The notes: a model not told the origin generated them from the sequence alone. DNA of 40,799 nt from Streptomyces oryzae (GCF_017676365.1 NZ_JADKMA010000046.1:1-40799); one strand, 5' to 3'. Positions 23,470 through 31,569 are shown, counted from the stretch's first letter. Program-made: numbers and translations.

Positions 23470-23495
23470 CTCTCACGAAGCGGACCTCGGGTCCG
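23449..23495. promoter_or_regulatory. tandem TetR operators
   Basis: Two perfect dyads, CGGACC-CCT-GGTCCG (23449-23463) and CGGACC-TCG-GGTCCG (23481-23495), are 32 bp centre to centre, about three helical turns. Each sits in a larger direct repeat (AAGCGGACC...GGTCCGTATCGT). The first lies between -35 and -10 of the operon promoter. Confidence 0.85.
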
Positions 23496-23519
23496 TATCG
23501 TACGGGACAGGAGCAGCCC

Positions 23520-23945
23520 ATGCCCACACACACGGCACCGGCGGACCTCTACCGCCACAGCCTGCAACTGATGCTGGAGAAGAACATCCCCGCGTGGGTC
23601 GGCCTGTGGGACGCCGACGGGGTGCTGGAGTTCCCCTTCGCACCCGACGGTTGGCCCCGGCGGCTGGAGGGCAAGGCCGCGGTCGCCGACTACATGCGCG
23701 CCTACCCCGACCACATAGACCTCCACGACTTTCCGCACCTGGAGATCCACCGGACCACCGATCCGCGCACCATCGTGGTCGAGATGCGTGCAGTGGGCCG
23801 CCTGGTGCGGACCGACGGCCCGTTCGACATGACCTACATCGCCGTCGTCACCGCCGAAGGGGGCCTCATCACCCACTACCGCGACTACTGGAACCCGCTG
23901 GCACTCCAGGACCCGGCGACCCACTTCGTGGGGAGCAGCCGATGA
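23520..23945 (+). CDS. SnoaL-like/NTF2-fold protein
   Basis: A 141-aa single-domain protein of the SnoaL/NTF2-like superfamily. It opens with a helix (LYRHSLQLMLEKNIPAWVGLW), then the ADGVLEFPFAPDG strand-loop and the GKAAVADYMRAYPDHI helix. Curved-sheet strands such as IVVEMRAVGRL and MTYIAVVTAEGGLI end at HYRDYWNPLAL. AGGAG (23509-23513) is six bases before the ATG. Its stop overlaps the NmrA-like gene as ATGA, so the two act together, probably on one small molecule. The reaction is unknown. Confidence 0.85.
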   Translation: MPTHTAPADLYRHSLQLMLEKNIPAWVGLWDADGVLEFPFAPDGWPRRLEGKAAVADYMRAYPDHIDLHDFPHLEIHRTTDPRTIVVEMRAVGRLVRTDGPFDMTYIAVVTAEGGLITHYRDYWNPLALQDPATHFVGSSR

Positions 23946-24796
23946 CCACGACCGGCACCGCCCTGGTCATCGGGGCCACCGGCACCACCGGCAGCCGCGT
24001 CGCCGCCCGGCTCGCCGCCGGCGGACTCCGCGTCAAGGCCGCATCCCGGCGCGCGACCGCGGTGACCGGCACCGAGGCCGTCCGCTTCGACTGGACCGAC
24101 CCGGCAAGCCACGACGAAGCCCTGCGCGACGCCGGCCGGATCCATCTCATCCCGCCGATCGGCGACCCGGATCCGGCCGGCCTCATGCTGCCCTTCCTCG
24201 AACGGGCCCGTGCCCGGGGCGTGCGCCGCGCGGTGCTGCTGAGCTCTTCGGCGATCCCCGCGGGCGGCCCGGCCACGGGGCTGGTGCACCAGGCACTGCC
24301 CGGCCTGTTCGAGGAGTGGGCCGTGCTGCGGCCCTCATGGTTCATGCAGAACTTCACCGGCGAGCATCCGCACGCGCAGACCCTCCGCACCGACGGCACC
24401 CTCCTGACCGCGACGGGCGAGGGCCGGGTCGGGTTCGTGGACGCCGACGACATCGCGGCCGTCGCCGCCCACGCGCTGACCGGCGCCGAGGCCCCGAACA
24501 CGGACCTGGTCCTCACCGGCCCGCAGGCGCTGAGCTACGACGATGTCGCGGCCATCCTCACCGACGTCCTGGGCCGCACCGTCACCCACCTGCGGCTGAC
24601 CTACGCACAGTTGCGCGACCGGCTGGCCGCCGCCCTGCCCGCCGAGTTCGCCGCGCTGCTGGCCGGACTGGACCGGGACATCGCCGATGGTGCGGAGGAC
24701 CGCATCACGGATACCGTCCAGCGGCTCACCGGGCGCCCGCCCCGCAGCTTCCGCGCCTTCGCGGAGCGGGAGCTGTCCCGTTCCGGTTTCCAGTGA
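23942..24796 (+). CDS. NmrA/atypical SDR-family NAD(P)-binding protein
   Basis: A 284-aa Rossmann-fold protein. The nucleotide motif GATGTTGSRVAARLAAGG (about 11-28) and the RR pair at 36-37 favour NADP(H). LLSSSAIPAG replaces the usual Ser-Tyr-Lys catalytic area, and the HPHAQTLRTDG and FVDADDIAAVAAHAL segments are typical. It resembles the EasG-like, ergot-alkaloid-type branch of the atypical SDRs, often found next to a SnoaL-like gene in actinobacteria. It is translationally coupled to the SnoaL-like gene and controlled by the divergent TetR regulator. The substrate is unknown. Its stop is five bases from the convergent isomerase-like stop. Confidence 0.87.
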   Translation: MTTTGTALVIGATGTTGSRVAARLAAGGLRVKAASRRATAVTGTEAVRFDWTDPASHDEALRDAGRIHLIPPIGDPDPAGLMLPFLERARARGVRRAVLLSSSAIPAGGPATGLVHQALPGLFEEWAVLRPSWFMQNFTGEHPHAQTLRTDGTLLTATGEGRVGFVDADDIAAVAAHALTGAEAPNTDLVLTGPQALSYDDVAAILTDVLGRTVTHLRLTYAQLRDRLAAALPAEFAALLAGLDRDIADGAEDRITDTVQRLTGRPPRSFRAFAERELSRSGFQ

Positions 24797-24801
24797 GTCA
24801 C

Positions 24802-25536
24802 CTACGCTGTTCGACCCGCCGGCTGCGGCGGATGCGGTGGCCACGGGCCCAGCTCGGGAAGGCCGTTCGGTGAGCTGGGCGGCGTGCCCGGAACCCGCCC
24901 GGCGAGCCAGGCCGCCAGATCCCTTACGCCACCCCGCACTTCAGCAGCGGCACCCGGTGCGTCACCGCCGCCGCTCTCCCAGTCCCGGTCCACATCCGTG
25001 GCGACCAGGCGGACTCCGGACGGGAGCCTGCTCAGCAGGAAGTCCAGCGTATGACCGGCCAGTTCCTGGGGCCAGGCCGCCGGGGCGACTCCGAGGTCCA
25101 GGTCGACCATGTGGATCCACACCTCGCGCCATCGGGCGAACACGGTCGCTGCGATGTCCGCGTTCCGGAAGGAGACCGGACGCCGCCAGTCCTCGGCCTT
25201 GGCCAGCGCCCACACGGACATCAGCGCCCCGGTGTGCTCGGCCAGCGCCGCCCGGTGTTCGGCCGCCGTGCGCCCGGCCGTCTCCTCGATGATCGCGTCG
25301 CGCTCCGCCTGCCCGCCCTCGTACGTGGGCACCAGCTCCCCGCGCAGCGCGTGCTCGGCGAGGCGGCCGAACATCCGGGCGTTGTCGGTCAGATGGGCCA
25401 GCACGTGCCCACGGGACCAGCCGGGCAGCGCCGAGGGCGCCCGGACGTGCTCGTCGTCCACGTCGGCGAGCAGGCCCCTGAGGACCCGCTGCGCCTCGGC
25501 CACTTCTGCAACAGGAGGTATCACGGGCACCGACAC
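24802..25536 (-). CDS. maleylpyruvate isomerase-family protein, second paralogue
   Basis: A 244-aa mycothiol-dependent isomerase-like protein. LPGWSRGHVLAHLTDNARMFGRLAEH (about 35-60) contains the first metal histidine. WREVWIHMVDLDLGVAP holds the His/Asp ligands, and a C-terminal MDMPI region follows. The GTG at 25536 shares its G with the TAG stop of the dapA-like gene (TAGTG), so it is probably made by termination-reinitiation. In-frame GTGs at 25530 and 25524 are alternatives, and no ribosome site separates them. The coupling to a dapA paralogue suggests a joint role in handling a pyruvate-derived metabolite, but this is inference. Confidence 0.85.
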   Translation of the reverse strand: MSVPVIPPVAEVAEAQRVLRGLLADVDDEHVRAPSALPGWSRGHVLAHLTDNARMFGRLAEHALRGELVPTYEGGQAERDAIIEETAGRTAAEHRAALAEHTGALMSVWALAKAEDWRRPVSFRNADIAATVFARWREVWIHMVDLDLGVAPAAWPQELAGHTLDFLLSRLPSGVRLVATDVDRDWESGGGDAPGAAAEVRGGVRDLAAWLAGRVPGTPPSSPNGLPELGPWPPHPPQPAGRTA

Positions 25537-26552
25537 TAACGCCTGACCCCGGCCCCGGTCCTGGCCTCGGTCCCGGTCCCGGTCCCCGCATCCGGCTCCG
25601 GCCCCAGCTTCCGCTCCGGCTCCGCCTCCGCCTCGACCCGCGCCAGCAGTTCCAGCAGCCGCGCCGTCAGCGCCGGGTCCGCGTCCAGCAGCGGGCCGCG
25701 CACCGGCCCGGCCGGCAGACCGCGCGCATTGAGCAGGGCCTTCGCGGCGACGGTGCCCGGCTGACCGGTCATCACCGCCTCGGTCAGCGGGGCGAGCGCG
25801 AGATGGCGACGCGCCGCCAGGCCGTGCTCCCCCGCGTCGTACGCGTCGAGCACCCCGCGCACCAGCGGCGCCGCGACATTGGCGACGGTACTGATGCACC
25901 CCGCGCCGCCGATCGCCCGCAGCGGGAGCGCGAACTCGTCGCACCCCGCGTAGTACGCCAGCCCGGTGTCCGCCATCACCCGGGACGACTTGACCAGGTC
26001 GTACGCACAGTCCTTGACGCCCACGATCCGCGGGTGCTCCGCGAGCCGCAGCAGCGTGCCGGTGCTCAGCGCGGTCCCGGTGCGGCCCGGAATGTCGTAG
26101 AGCAGCACCGGCAGCCCGGTCGCGTCGGCCACCGTACGCAGATGACGGGCCACGGCCTCCTGGGTGGGGCGTGAGTAGTACGGGGTCACCACCAGCAGCC
26201 CGTGCGCGCCGGCCGCTTCGGCGTCCCGGGCCAGCGCAGCGCTGTGGCGGGTGTCGCTGGAGCCGACACCCGCCACGACGTACGCCCGGTCCCCCACCTC
26301 CGCCACCACGGCCCGCACCAGCGCGGCCTTCTCCGCGTCCGAGGTGGTCGGCGACTCGCCCGTCGTCCCGCTCAGCACGAGGGCATCGCACCCTCCCTCG
26401 TCCACCAGGTGCCCGGCGAGCCGCCTGGCGCCGTCGGTATCGAGCTCCCCGGCGGCGTCGAACGGGGTGACCATGGCTGCTGCGGTACGGCCCAGAGGCC
26501 CTGCGGAGATCGGCATGGCCGGAGTGTGCGGCCGGGCGGGCCCGCGCACCAT
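25536..26552 (-). CDS. DapA-family 4-hydroxy-tetrahydrodipicolinate synthase (paralogue)
   Basis: A 338-aa class I aldolase-fold enzyme. Substrate loop GTTGESPTT (62-70), Tyr152 (LLYDIPGRTG) and Schiff-base Lys180 (GVKDCAYDL) are all present, so it is closer to true DapA than the hydroxyproline deaminase upstream. It would condense pyruvate with aspartate semialdehyde for lysine and peptidoglycan synthesis. The last 30 residues are a Glu/Gly/Thr/Arg low-complexity tail. The first ATG (26552) or the one at 26516 (MPISAGPLGR) may be used; neither has a good ribosome site. It is not next to dapB or lysA, so a catabolic role cannot be excluded. Confidence 0.85.
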   Translation of the reverse strand: MVRGPARPHTPAMPISAGPLGRTAAAMVTPFDAAGELDTDGARRLAGHLVDEGGCDALVLSGTTGESPTTSDAEKAALVRAVVAEVGDRAYVVAGVGSSDTRHSAALARDAEAAGAHGLLVVTPYYSRPTQEAVARHLRTVADATGLPVLLYDIPGRTGTALSTGTLLRLAEHPRIVGVKDCAYDLVKSSRVMADTGLAYYAGCDEFALPLRAIGGAGCISTVANVAAPLVRGVLDAYDAGEHGLAARRHLALAPLTEAVMTGQPGTVAAKALLNARGLPAGPVRGPLLDADPALTARLLELLARVEAEAEPERKLGPEPDAGTGTGTEARTGAGVRR

Positions 26553-26572
26553 TTAATTGCCGTGAAGCCGCG

Positions 26573-26591
26573 GATGAAGCAGCGCTTCATC
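26573..26591. promoter_or_regulatory. perfect palindrome between the SDR and dapA-like genes
   Basis: GATGAAGC-AGC-GCTTCATC, an 8-bp perfect inverted repeat, lies 21 bp before the dapA-like ATG and just past the SDR stop. It could be an operator for the dapA-like gene or the end hairpin of the SDR transcript. No T-run follows. Confidence 0.55.
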
Positions 26592-26611
26592 GTGCGGGGC
26601 CGGCCATCGGG

Positions 26612-27340
26612 TCAACGGGTGCCGTGTTCCCCGCCGTTGACGTTGAGCACCTGCGCCGTGATGTCGCGCGCCGCCGGGGAGGCCAGGAACGCGACGGCCC
26701 CAGCGATGTCCCCAGGGGCGCCCGGGCGGCCCAGCGCGGTGGAGGCGATGAGGTGGTCGCGCCGCTCGGGGGTGAGCTGGTCGCGGAAGAACTCGGTGTC
26801 GGCGACATAGCCGGGTGCGACGACGTTCGCCGTGATGTCGCGCGGCCCCAGCTCCCGGGCGAGTCCCAGGTTCCAGGAGGCGAGACCCGCCTTCGCCGCG
26901 CCATACGCACCCGAGCCCTTGTCGGCCGCGATCGACCCGATGCTGATGACGGCGCCGCCCTCGGCCAGCCGGTCCTCCACCGCCTTGGTCGTCAGCGCCG
27001 CGCTGACCAGATTGGCGTCCAGGTTGGCGCGGAACCCGCGTACGAACGCCTCCAGCGGCGGAAGCTCACCGCCGGCCGGCCGGGTCCAGTCGGTGTTGCC
27101 GCCCGCGTTGTTGACCAGCACATCGAGCCGCTCGGGCAGCTGCGTCAGCAGCCGCTCCACCGCCTGCGGGTCGGTGTGGTCACAGACCACCGGCTGCGCG
27201 CCGATCTCCTTCGCCGCCGCCTCCAGCACCTCCTGCCGCCGCCCGGTGACGACGACCCTCGCCCCCTGCTCCGCGAAATGCCGCGCCACAGCCAGTCCGA
27301 TGCCGGTCGCTCCACCGGTGACCAGGATGCCGCGTGCCAT
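26612..27340 (-). CDS. classical SDR-family oxidoreductase
   Basis: A 242-aa classical short-chain dehydrogenase. The cofactor motif TGGATGIG (8-15), TGRR for NADP(H) preference, and NNAG (about 81-84) are present. Serines in ISIGSIAADKG and the catalytic YGAAKAG (Tyr-x3-Lys) are in place, with LNVNGGEH at the C-terminus. GGAGG is seven bases before the ATG. It is divergent from a MarR regulator with a TAAATTTA-centred palindrome between them, so it is likely induced when that regulator binds its ligand. The substrate is unknown. Confidence 0.92.
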   Translation of the reverse strand: MARGILVTGGATGIGLAVARHFAEQGARVVVTGRRQEVLEAAAKEIGAQPVVCDHTDPQAVERLLTQLPERLDVLVNNAGGNTDWTRPAGGELPPLEAFVRGFRANLDANLVSAALTTKAVEDRLAEGGAVISIGSIAADKGSGAYGAAKAGLASWNLGLARELGPRDITANVVAPGYVADTEFFRDQLTPERRDHLIASTALGRPGAPGDIAGAVAFLASPAARDITAQVLNVNGGEHGTR

Positions 27341-27369
27341 ACAGTGTCCTCCACGTTGTTCATGCAGAC

Positions 27370-27379
27370 CTAAATTTAG
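27370..27379. promoter_or_regulatory. MarR operator palindrome
   Basis: CTAAATTTAG is a perfect 10-bp palindrome, flanked by AGAC-C on both sides (AGACCTAAATTTAGACC). It is strikingly AT-rich for this genome and is centred between the SDR start (27340) and the MarR start (27409). One bound dimer could regulate both genes. Confidence 0.75.
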
Positions 27380-27408
27380 ACCTGAACGTAACACGGGAAG
27401 AAGGGGCC

Positions 27409-27972
27409 ATGGCAAGCGATCACCCTCCGCAGGACAGTGCGTCCGACTACCCGGTCGCGGACATCGCCGCCGCATGGCAGCGCGAGCGCCCCGGCACACC
27501 CGTCTCCTCGATCGGGATCGTCACTCCGCTGTGGCGCCTGGCGAAGCTGTTCGGCGACGACCGCCGCCGCGTGCTCGCGCATGCGGGCGTGGACACCGCC
27601 ACGCTGGATCTGCTCAGCGTGCTGCGGCGCGCGGGCGAGCCGTACGCCCTCACCACGCGCGAACTCGCCGAGCGCACCATGATCACCGCGGGCGCCGTCT
27701 CCCAGCGGGTGGCCCGCGCCGAACGCGAGGGCCTGGTCACCCGGCGCCCCGGGGGCGGCAGGCGCCGCTCAGTCCTGGTCGAGTTGACCCCCGCCGGGCA
27801 CCAACTGGTCGAGTCCACCGTCGACCAGGTCCTCACCCGCGAGGCCGAACTGCTGACGGGCCTCGACCCCGAGCAGCAGAACCAACTCGCCACGTTGCTG
27901 CGTGTCCTGCTTCAGGACGTCCAACGGCAGTTGAATGATCACCGATTGACTCAAGTGGGAGAACCGGACTGA
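27409..27972 (+). CDS. MarR-family transcriptional regulator
   Basis: A 187-aa winged-helix regulator. The dimerisation helices flank a DNA-binding core at about 75-130. The core is TLDLLSVLRRAGEPYALTTRELAERT, then ITAGAVSQRVARAEREGLV and the wing RRPGGGRRRSVLVELT. The ATG follows GAAGAAGGGG. An N-terminal extension of about 30 residues is slightly longer than usual. It probably represses the divergent SDR gene and itself through the palindrome at 27370-27379. Confidence 0.93.
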   Translation: MASDHPPQDSASDYPVADIAAAWQRERPGTPVSSIGIVTPLWRLAKLFGDDRRRVLAHAGVDTATLDLLSVLRRAGEPYALTTRELAERTMITAGAVSQRVARAEREGLVTRRPGGGRRRSVLVELTPAGHQLVESTVDQVLTREAELLTGLDPEQQNQLATLLRVLLQDVQRQLNDHRLTQVGEPD

Positions 27973-27978
27973 GGACTG

Positions 27979-28006
27979 TTCGACACTCCTTTCACTGTAG
28001 TAACTT
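27979..28006 (+). promoter_or_regulatory. promoter of the secreted-protein pair
   Basis: TTCGAC (27979-27984), a 16-bp spacer and TAACTT (28001-28006) lie in an AT-rich pocket (GTAGTAACTTTAAGTGATC). Confidence 0.45.
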
Positions 28007-28076
28007 TAAGTGATCAAAACTGCGGGTGATTCGTTCCGCCGGCGCCCACGGAGAGAGAGCTGAGAAGAACTTGCGC

Positions 28077-28739
28077 ATGAAAAAGCAGGCCAGCACAGCG
28101 ATGTGGACCGCAGCAGCCCTCGCCGCGTCCCTCCTCCTGGGCGCGTGCGGGAGCGACGGCGGCTCGGACGACAAGATCGACGGCGCCAAGGGAGAGGGCA
28201 AGAAGGCGGCCAAGTCCCCCTCGCCGTCGAAGAGTTCGGGCGACGGCGCTGGGCGCAGGGCGCCCGGGGAGATCAAGCTGGCGAAGGACGCGAAGAACGT
28301 CTTCGAGGACGCGGAGACGGGTGACCCGAAGAAGGATGAGGTCCTGGCGGACAACCAGGCGCGGATCAATGTGGTGGACCGGATCATCACCACGGGGAAA
28401 AGCGCGAACGATCTGAAGCTGTACACCGATGGTCAGGCACTCATCGATGCCACCAAATACATCGAGGAGTACACCAACGACCAGTACAGCTGGGCCGGCG
28501 TCACGCGTTACTACAACCAGAAGGTGAAAATCCTCAACAGCAGCACCGCGCAAGTCTCCTACTGCGTCGACGACTCGAAGGCGAACGACAAAAACCTCAA
28601 GACAGGAAAGCTCGACCCCTACGAGTCGGACGACAAGAGGGACACGCTGGAAACCAGCCGCATGCGGCGGAGCAAAAGTGGAATCTGGCAGGCGTATTTC
28701 AGCCAGACGAAACGGGGAGCAGAGGAATGCGAAAAGTAG
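28077..28739 (+). CDS. lipoprotein of unknown function
   Basis: A 220-aa lipoprotein. The signal is MKKQASTAMWTAAALAASLL with lipobox LLGAC (Cys24). A charged, Ser/Lys/Gly linker reaches to about 60, then a compact domain of about 150 residues (TDGQALIDATKYIEEYTNDQ, then VKILNSSTAQVSYCVDDS). The domain's layout hints at an NTF2-like fold, but this is a guess. Its two cysteines after the lipobox (in VSYCVDD and EECEK) may form a disulfide. It overlaps the following gene by 13 bp, so both products are made together. Codon use is a little less GC-extreme than in neighbours. No recognised family. Confidence 0.82.
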   Translation: MKKQASTAMWTAAALAASLLLGACGSDGGSDDKIDGAKGEGKKAAKSPSPSKSSGDGAGRRAPGEIKLAKDAKNVFEDAETGDPKKDEVLADNQARINVVDRIITTGKSANDLKLYTDGQALIDATKYIEEYTNDQYSWAGVTRYYNQKVKILNSSTAQVSYCVDDSKANDKNLKTGKLDPYESDDKRDTLETSRMRRSKSGIWQAYFSQTKRGAEECEK

Positions 28740-29815
28740 CGAAGGCGGGTGTCGCTCTTTCTCTGGTCGTCGGAGTCTCCCTCTCCATGGGGTCCCCGGC
28801 ACAAGCAGAGAAGAGGCGAGGAGACCGGGCCAGCGGCTCCGCCGGCAACGGCAAAGCGGCGGCTGAGGTCTCCCACGTTCAGATAACCGGTGGTGGCGGT
28901 GGTGGGAAGAACACCGTCAAGCTGAATCCGAAGGATCCCAACTGGGACCCGCCGGCGTGCTGGTATGAGCCGAAGACCACTCCCAAGGAGCTCAAGAAGC
29001 GGATCGATGAGCTGAAGCCGGAGAAGCCGAAGAAGAAGGACGAGGACGACGGGCTGATCCTCTCGCCCGGCGCCGACGCCACGGACCTCTCCAACGCTCT
29101 CCGCGGCCAGGCCAAGAACGTTCTCGACAATTACTACCAGGCCGACAAGTACGACGACTACAACATCGACAAGCAGGGCGAGGGCATGTTCTGGGAGGGG
29201 GTGCGGAATCCCAACAAGGCGGATGACCCGAAGGCGGACGCGTGCAGCGAGCACGCGATCTGGGTGCCCAAGGGGAAGCCGCCGAAGAACATGCCGCTCG
29301 CGGTCAGTCCGAAGATCCTCGCGGAGTACGCGTACGAGGAGCTGCCCATTCCGGGGACCGACATCTCGCTGAACCCGCAGGACAAGCAGACGGTCAACCT
29401 CGACACCTGGGTGTGGCTGGACAAGGGGAAGTTCAAGCCGGTGGATGTGACGGCGTCCCTCGACCTGGAGGACGGCACCCACCTTTCGGCGACCACCACG
29501 GCGAAGCCCACCTCCCTCACCCTCGAACCGGGCACCGAAGACGCCAAGATGTACCCCGGCTCCGGCAAGTGCGTGGTGAAGAACGGCCAGTTGGGCGAGG
29601 AGTACTCCGCGGGGAAGAAGGACCGCACTCCGCCGTGCGGGATCAGGTATCTGCGGGCCAGCGGAAAGAACGGGTCGTACCCGCTGAAGGCGACGCTCAC
29701 CTGGAACATCAGCTGGAAGGGCTCCGACGGCACCGGCGGCGATCTGCCGGCCGGCACGTTCAGCGAGACCAGGGACGTCACCGTGAAGGAGATCCAGTCC
29801 ATCGTCCGGGACTGA
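28727..29815 (+). CDS. secreted protein of unknown function
   Basis: A 362-aa protein with a Sec signal peptide (MRKVAKAGVALSLVVGVSLS, cleavage after GSPAQA near 27). A Gly-rich VQITGGGGGG stretch and a DPNWDPPACWYEP segment follow. A Lys/Glu-rich helical region (KKRIDELKPEKPKKKDEDD) lies around 85-110. A beta-rich C-terminal half ends VKEIQSIVRD. There is no membrane anchor, so it should be released or held by a partner. Its overlap with the upstream lipoprotein gene implies a partnership, perhaps a lipoprotein tethering or maturing this protein. I do not recognise the family. Confidence 0.82.
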   Translation: MRKVAKAGVALSLVVGVSLSMGSPAQAEKRRGDRASGSAGNGKAAAEVSHVQITGGGGGGKNTVKLNPKDPNWDPPACWYEPKTTPKELKKRIDELKPEKPKKKDEDDGLILSPGADATDLSNALRGQAKNVLDNYYQADKYDDYNIDKQGEGMFWEGVRNPNKADDPKADACSEHAIWVPKGKPPKNMPLAVSPKILAEYAYEELPIPGTDISLNPQDKQTVNLDTWVWLDKGKFKPVDVTASLDLEDGTHLSATTTAKPTSLTLEPGTEDAKMYPGSGKCVVKNGQLGEEYSAGKKDRTPPCGIRYLRASGKNGSYPLKATLTWNISWKGSDGTGGDLPAGTFSETRDVTVKEIQSIVRD

Positions 29816-29837
29816 CCGGCCGGTCAACTGGAGGCGT

Positions 29838-29865
29838 GGGGGCTGCCGGCAAGCCGGCAGCCCCC
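29838..29865. terminator. bidirectional terminator
   Basis: GGGGGCTGCCGGC-AA-GCCGGCAGCCCCC is a 13-bp perfect stem between two convergent genes (ends at 29815 and 29898). It can serve both strands. Confidence 0.85.
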
Positions 29866-29897
29866 TTCGCCTCAGGTCGCCGTCACGGCGAGGCAGG

Positions 29898-31415
29898 TCA
29901 GAAGATCCCCGCACCGGGGGCGAGAATTCCGTCCGGATCAAACCTCTTCTTCCAGCCCGCGAAGGCGGCGTACGTCTCATCGCCGTAGTGCTTCTTCCAG
30001 TCGGCCGCGGTGAACGGCACCGCGTCCTCCACGTACCGCCTGCCGCCTATCGACGTCACGTCCGTCCACCACCGGTAGTTGCGGGCGAGCATCTTCGAGG
30101 CGAATTCCTCGTCCGGCCCCGGCAACGTCGAATTGGTCAGGATTCCACAAACCCACGCCCACTTGCCGGAGTCGGGCACGCGGAACAGTGGGCGAGTGAA
30201 ACCGGACCGCAGGGCCGGCGAGATGAGCACGAAGGTTGTGGGACTGACATCCTCCGCGGTCAGCCTCGGAAACAGATCTTGCACGAAGCCCTCTACGCCG
30301 CTGTCCGGCAGGATCGCGTTGAACCACGGCTTGACCAGCCTGTCCCAGTTCTGCGTGGCCCGGAACGCGTCGACGATCGTGTCGACCTGGAGCACGTAGT
30401 CGAGGTAAGGGAGATCGATCGGCGCGGCGGCGTGCGCAGTTGTGCTGCACCCGCGCATGAGCACATCGACCGAGGGCGGCGGGCTGTCCTGGTTGTACGC
30501 CACCGCGGCCCACAGGCTGACCAGACCCGTGAGGCCGGCCGTGTTGACGCTGGCGACCCAGTTGAACCCATCGGCCTGGTCCACTCGGGACAGCAGCGTG
30601 CGGATGTCGGTGAAGAACTGGGGAATGTCGCTGTACGGCGCCCGGTAGTACCGGACGCGTTCCGGCGCGGGAACCATGTTCACCGTGGCTCGCGTGATCA
30701 CCCCGCACTGGCCCTGGCCCGCGCACATGGCCAGGAACAGGTCGCTGTTCTCGGTCGGGGAACAGGTCACCAGGTCGCCGGCGCCGGTCACGACCTCCAG
30801 CTGCTGGATCTGGTCGGCCTGGGAGACAACGGTGTTGCTGGTGATAGCGCCGAGGCCGCCGATGGACAGCGTGCCGGCGACACCGAGTTGGGTGTAGCCG
30901 GTGATCGCGGGCGGCGTCAGCCCGACCTCTACCGCCGCCTTGATCAGATCCATCCACAGCACCCCGCCATCCACATCGGCCCCCTCAGGGGTGATCGAGT
31001 GAATGGTGTTGAGGGAACGCCCGTTGATCACAAGCCCGCCGTTCACCAGCGTCTGGCCCAGGACGCTGTTGTGCCCGGTGTTGGTGGCGGCCTTGATCCC
31101 GTTCTCCCTGCAGTAGCGGATCATCTTCTGGATGTCGCTGACCGAGCCGGGGAACAGCACCGCGTTGGGAGTCTTTCCGAGGACGATGTTGCCCTGATCG
31201 TGGTCATGAGCCGCTCGCGTCCGGTCATCCATCTCCAGCCTGCCGTCGAGTGGCGGCACCGAGCGCATACCCGGTGTGGAGGCGGCTTCGGCCGCGGTGA
31301 CCCACCCGGAGGTGGCCGGGTTGAAGCCGACGACGGTCGTCGCCGCCACGGCCCCGGCTATGCCGAACAGCCGACGACGAGCAAATTCCGGCTGTTGCTG
31401 ACCTTCAGTGTTCAT
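29898..31415 (-). CDS. Tat-exported FAD-linked oxidoreductase, cytokinin-dehydrogenase-like
   Basis: A 505-aa secreted flavoprotein of the VAO/PCMH family. It has a twin-arginine signal (ARRRLFGIAGAVAAT, Arg13-Arg15). FAD_binding_4 covers about 70-250, with TGHNSVLGQ carrying His115, the likely covalent flavin histidine. The C-terminal half carries YLDYVLQVDTIVDAF and ends FDPDGILAPGAGIF. Both resemble plant and bacterial cytokinin dehydrogenases (CKX), whose end is similar (-FDP-AILAPGQ-IF). It would cleave an N6-side chain, or oxidise a sugar or alcohol, outside the cell. The ATG follows GGAGG by nine bases. It is monocistronic. Substrate assignment is inference from similarity remembered, not searched. 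Confidence 0.8.
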   Translation of the reverse strand: MNTEGQQQPEFARRRLFGIAGAVAATTVVGFNPATSGWVTAAEAASTPGMRSVPPLDGRLEMDDRTRAAHDHDQGNIVLGKTPNAVLFPGSVSDIQKMIRYCRENGIKAATNTGHNSVLGQTLVNGGLVINGRSLNTIHSITPEGADVDGGVLWMDLIKAAVEVGLTPPAITGYTQLGVAGTLSIGGLGAITSNTVVSQADQIQQLEVVTGAGDLVTCSPTENSDLFLAMCAGQGQCGVITRATVNMVPAPERVRYYRAPYSDIPQFFTDIRTLLSRVDQADGFNWVASVNTAGLTGLVSLWAAVAYNQDSPPPSVDVLMRGCSTTAHAAAPIDLPYLDYVLQVDTIVDAFRATQNWDRLVKPWFNAILPDSGVEGFVQDLFPRLTAEDVSPTTFVLISPALRSGFTRPLFRVPDSGKWAWVCGILTNSTLPGPDEEFASKMLARNYRWWTDVTSIGGRRYVEDAVPFTAADWKKHYGDETYAAFAGWKKRFDPDGILAPGAGIF

Positions 31416-31525
31416 CTCGTGGCGCCTCCGAGCCTCAAGTCGAACCGCATTGACGGAACATCAACTCATACGGTCTCGATCATGGCGTGTCCACCGCGGA
31501 TCAGCTACTGATCGCTCCGACACAG

Positions 31526-31569
31526 CGCGGCGCCTGCCACAACCCGGTCGGGGACTGGCAGGCGCCGCG
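31526..31569. terminator. long-stem terminator after gltD
   Basis: CGCGGCGCCTGCCA and TGGCAGGCGCCGCG form a 14-bp perfect stem around a 16-base loop, 36 bp past the gltD stop. It separates the gltBD transcript from the upstream region of the flavoprotein gene. Confidence 0.8.
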
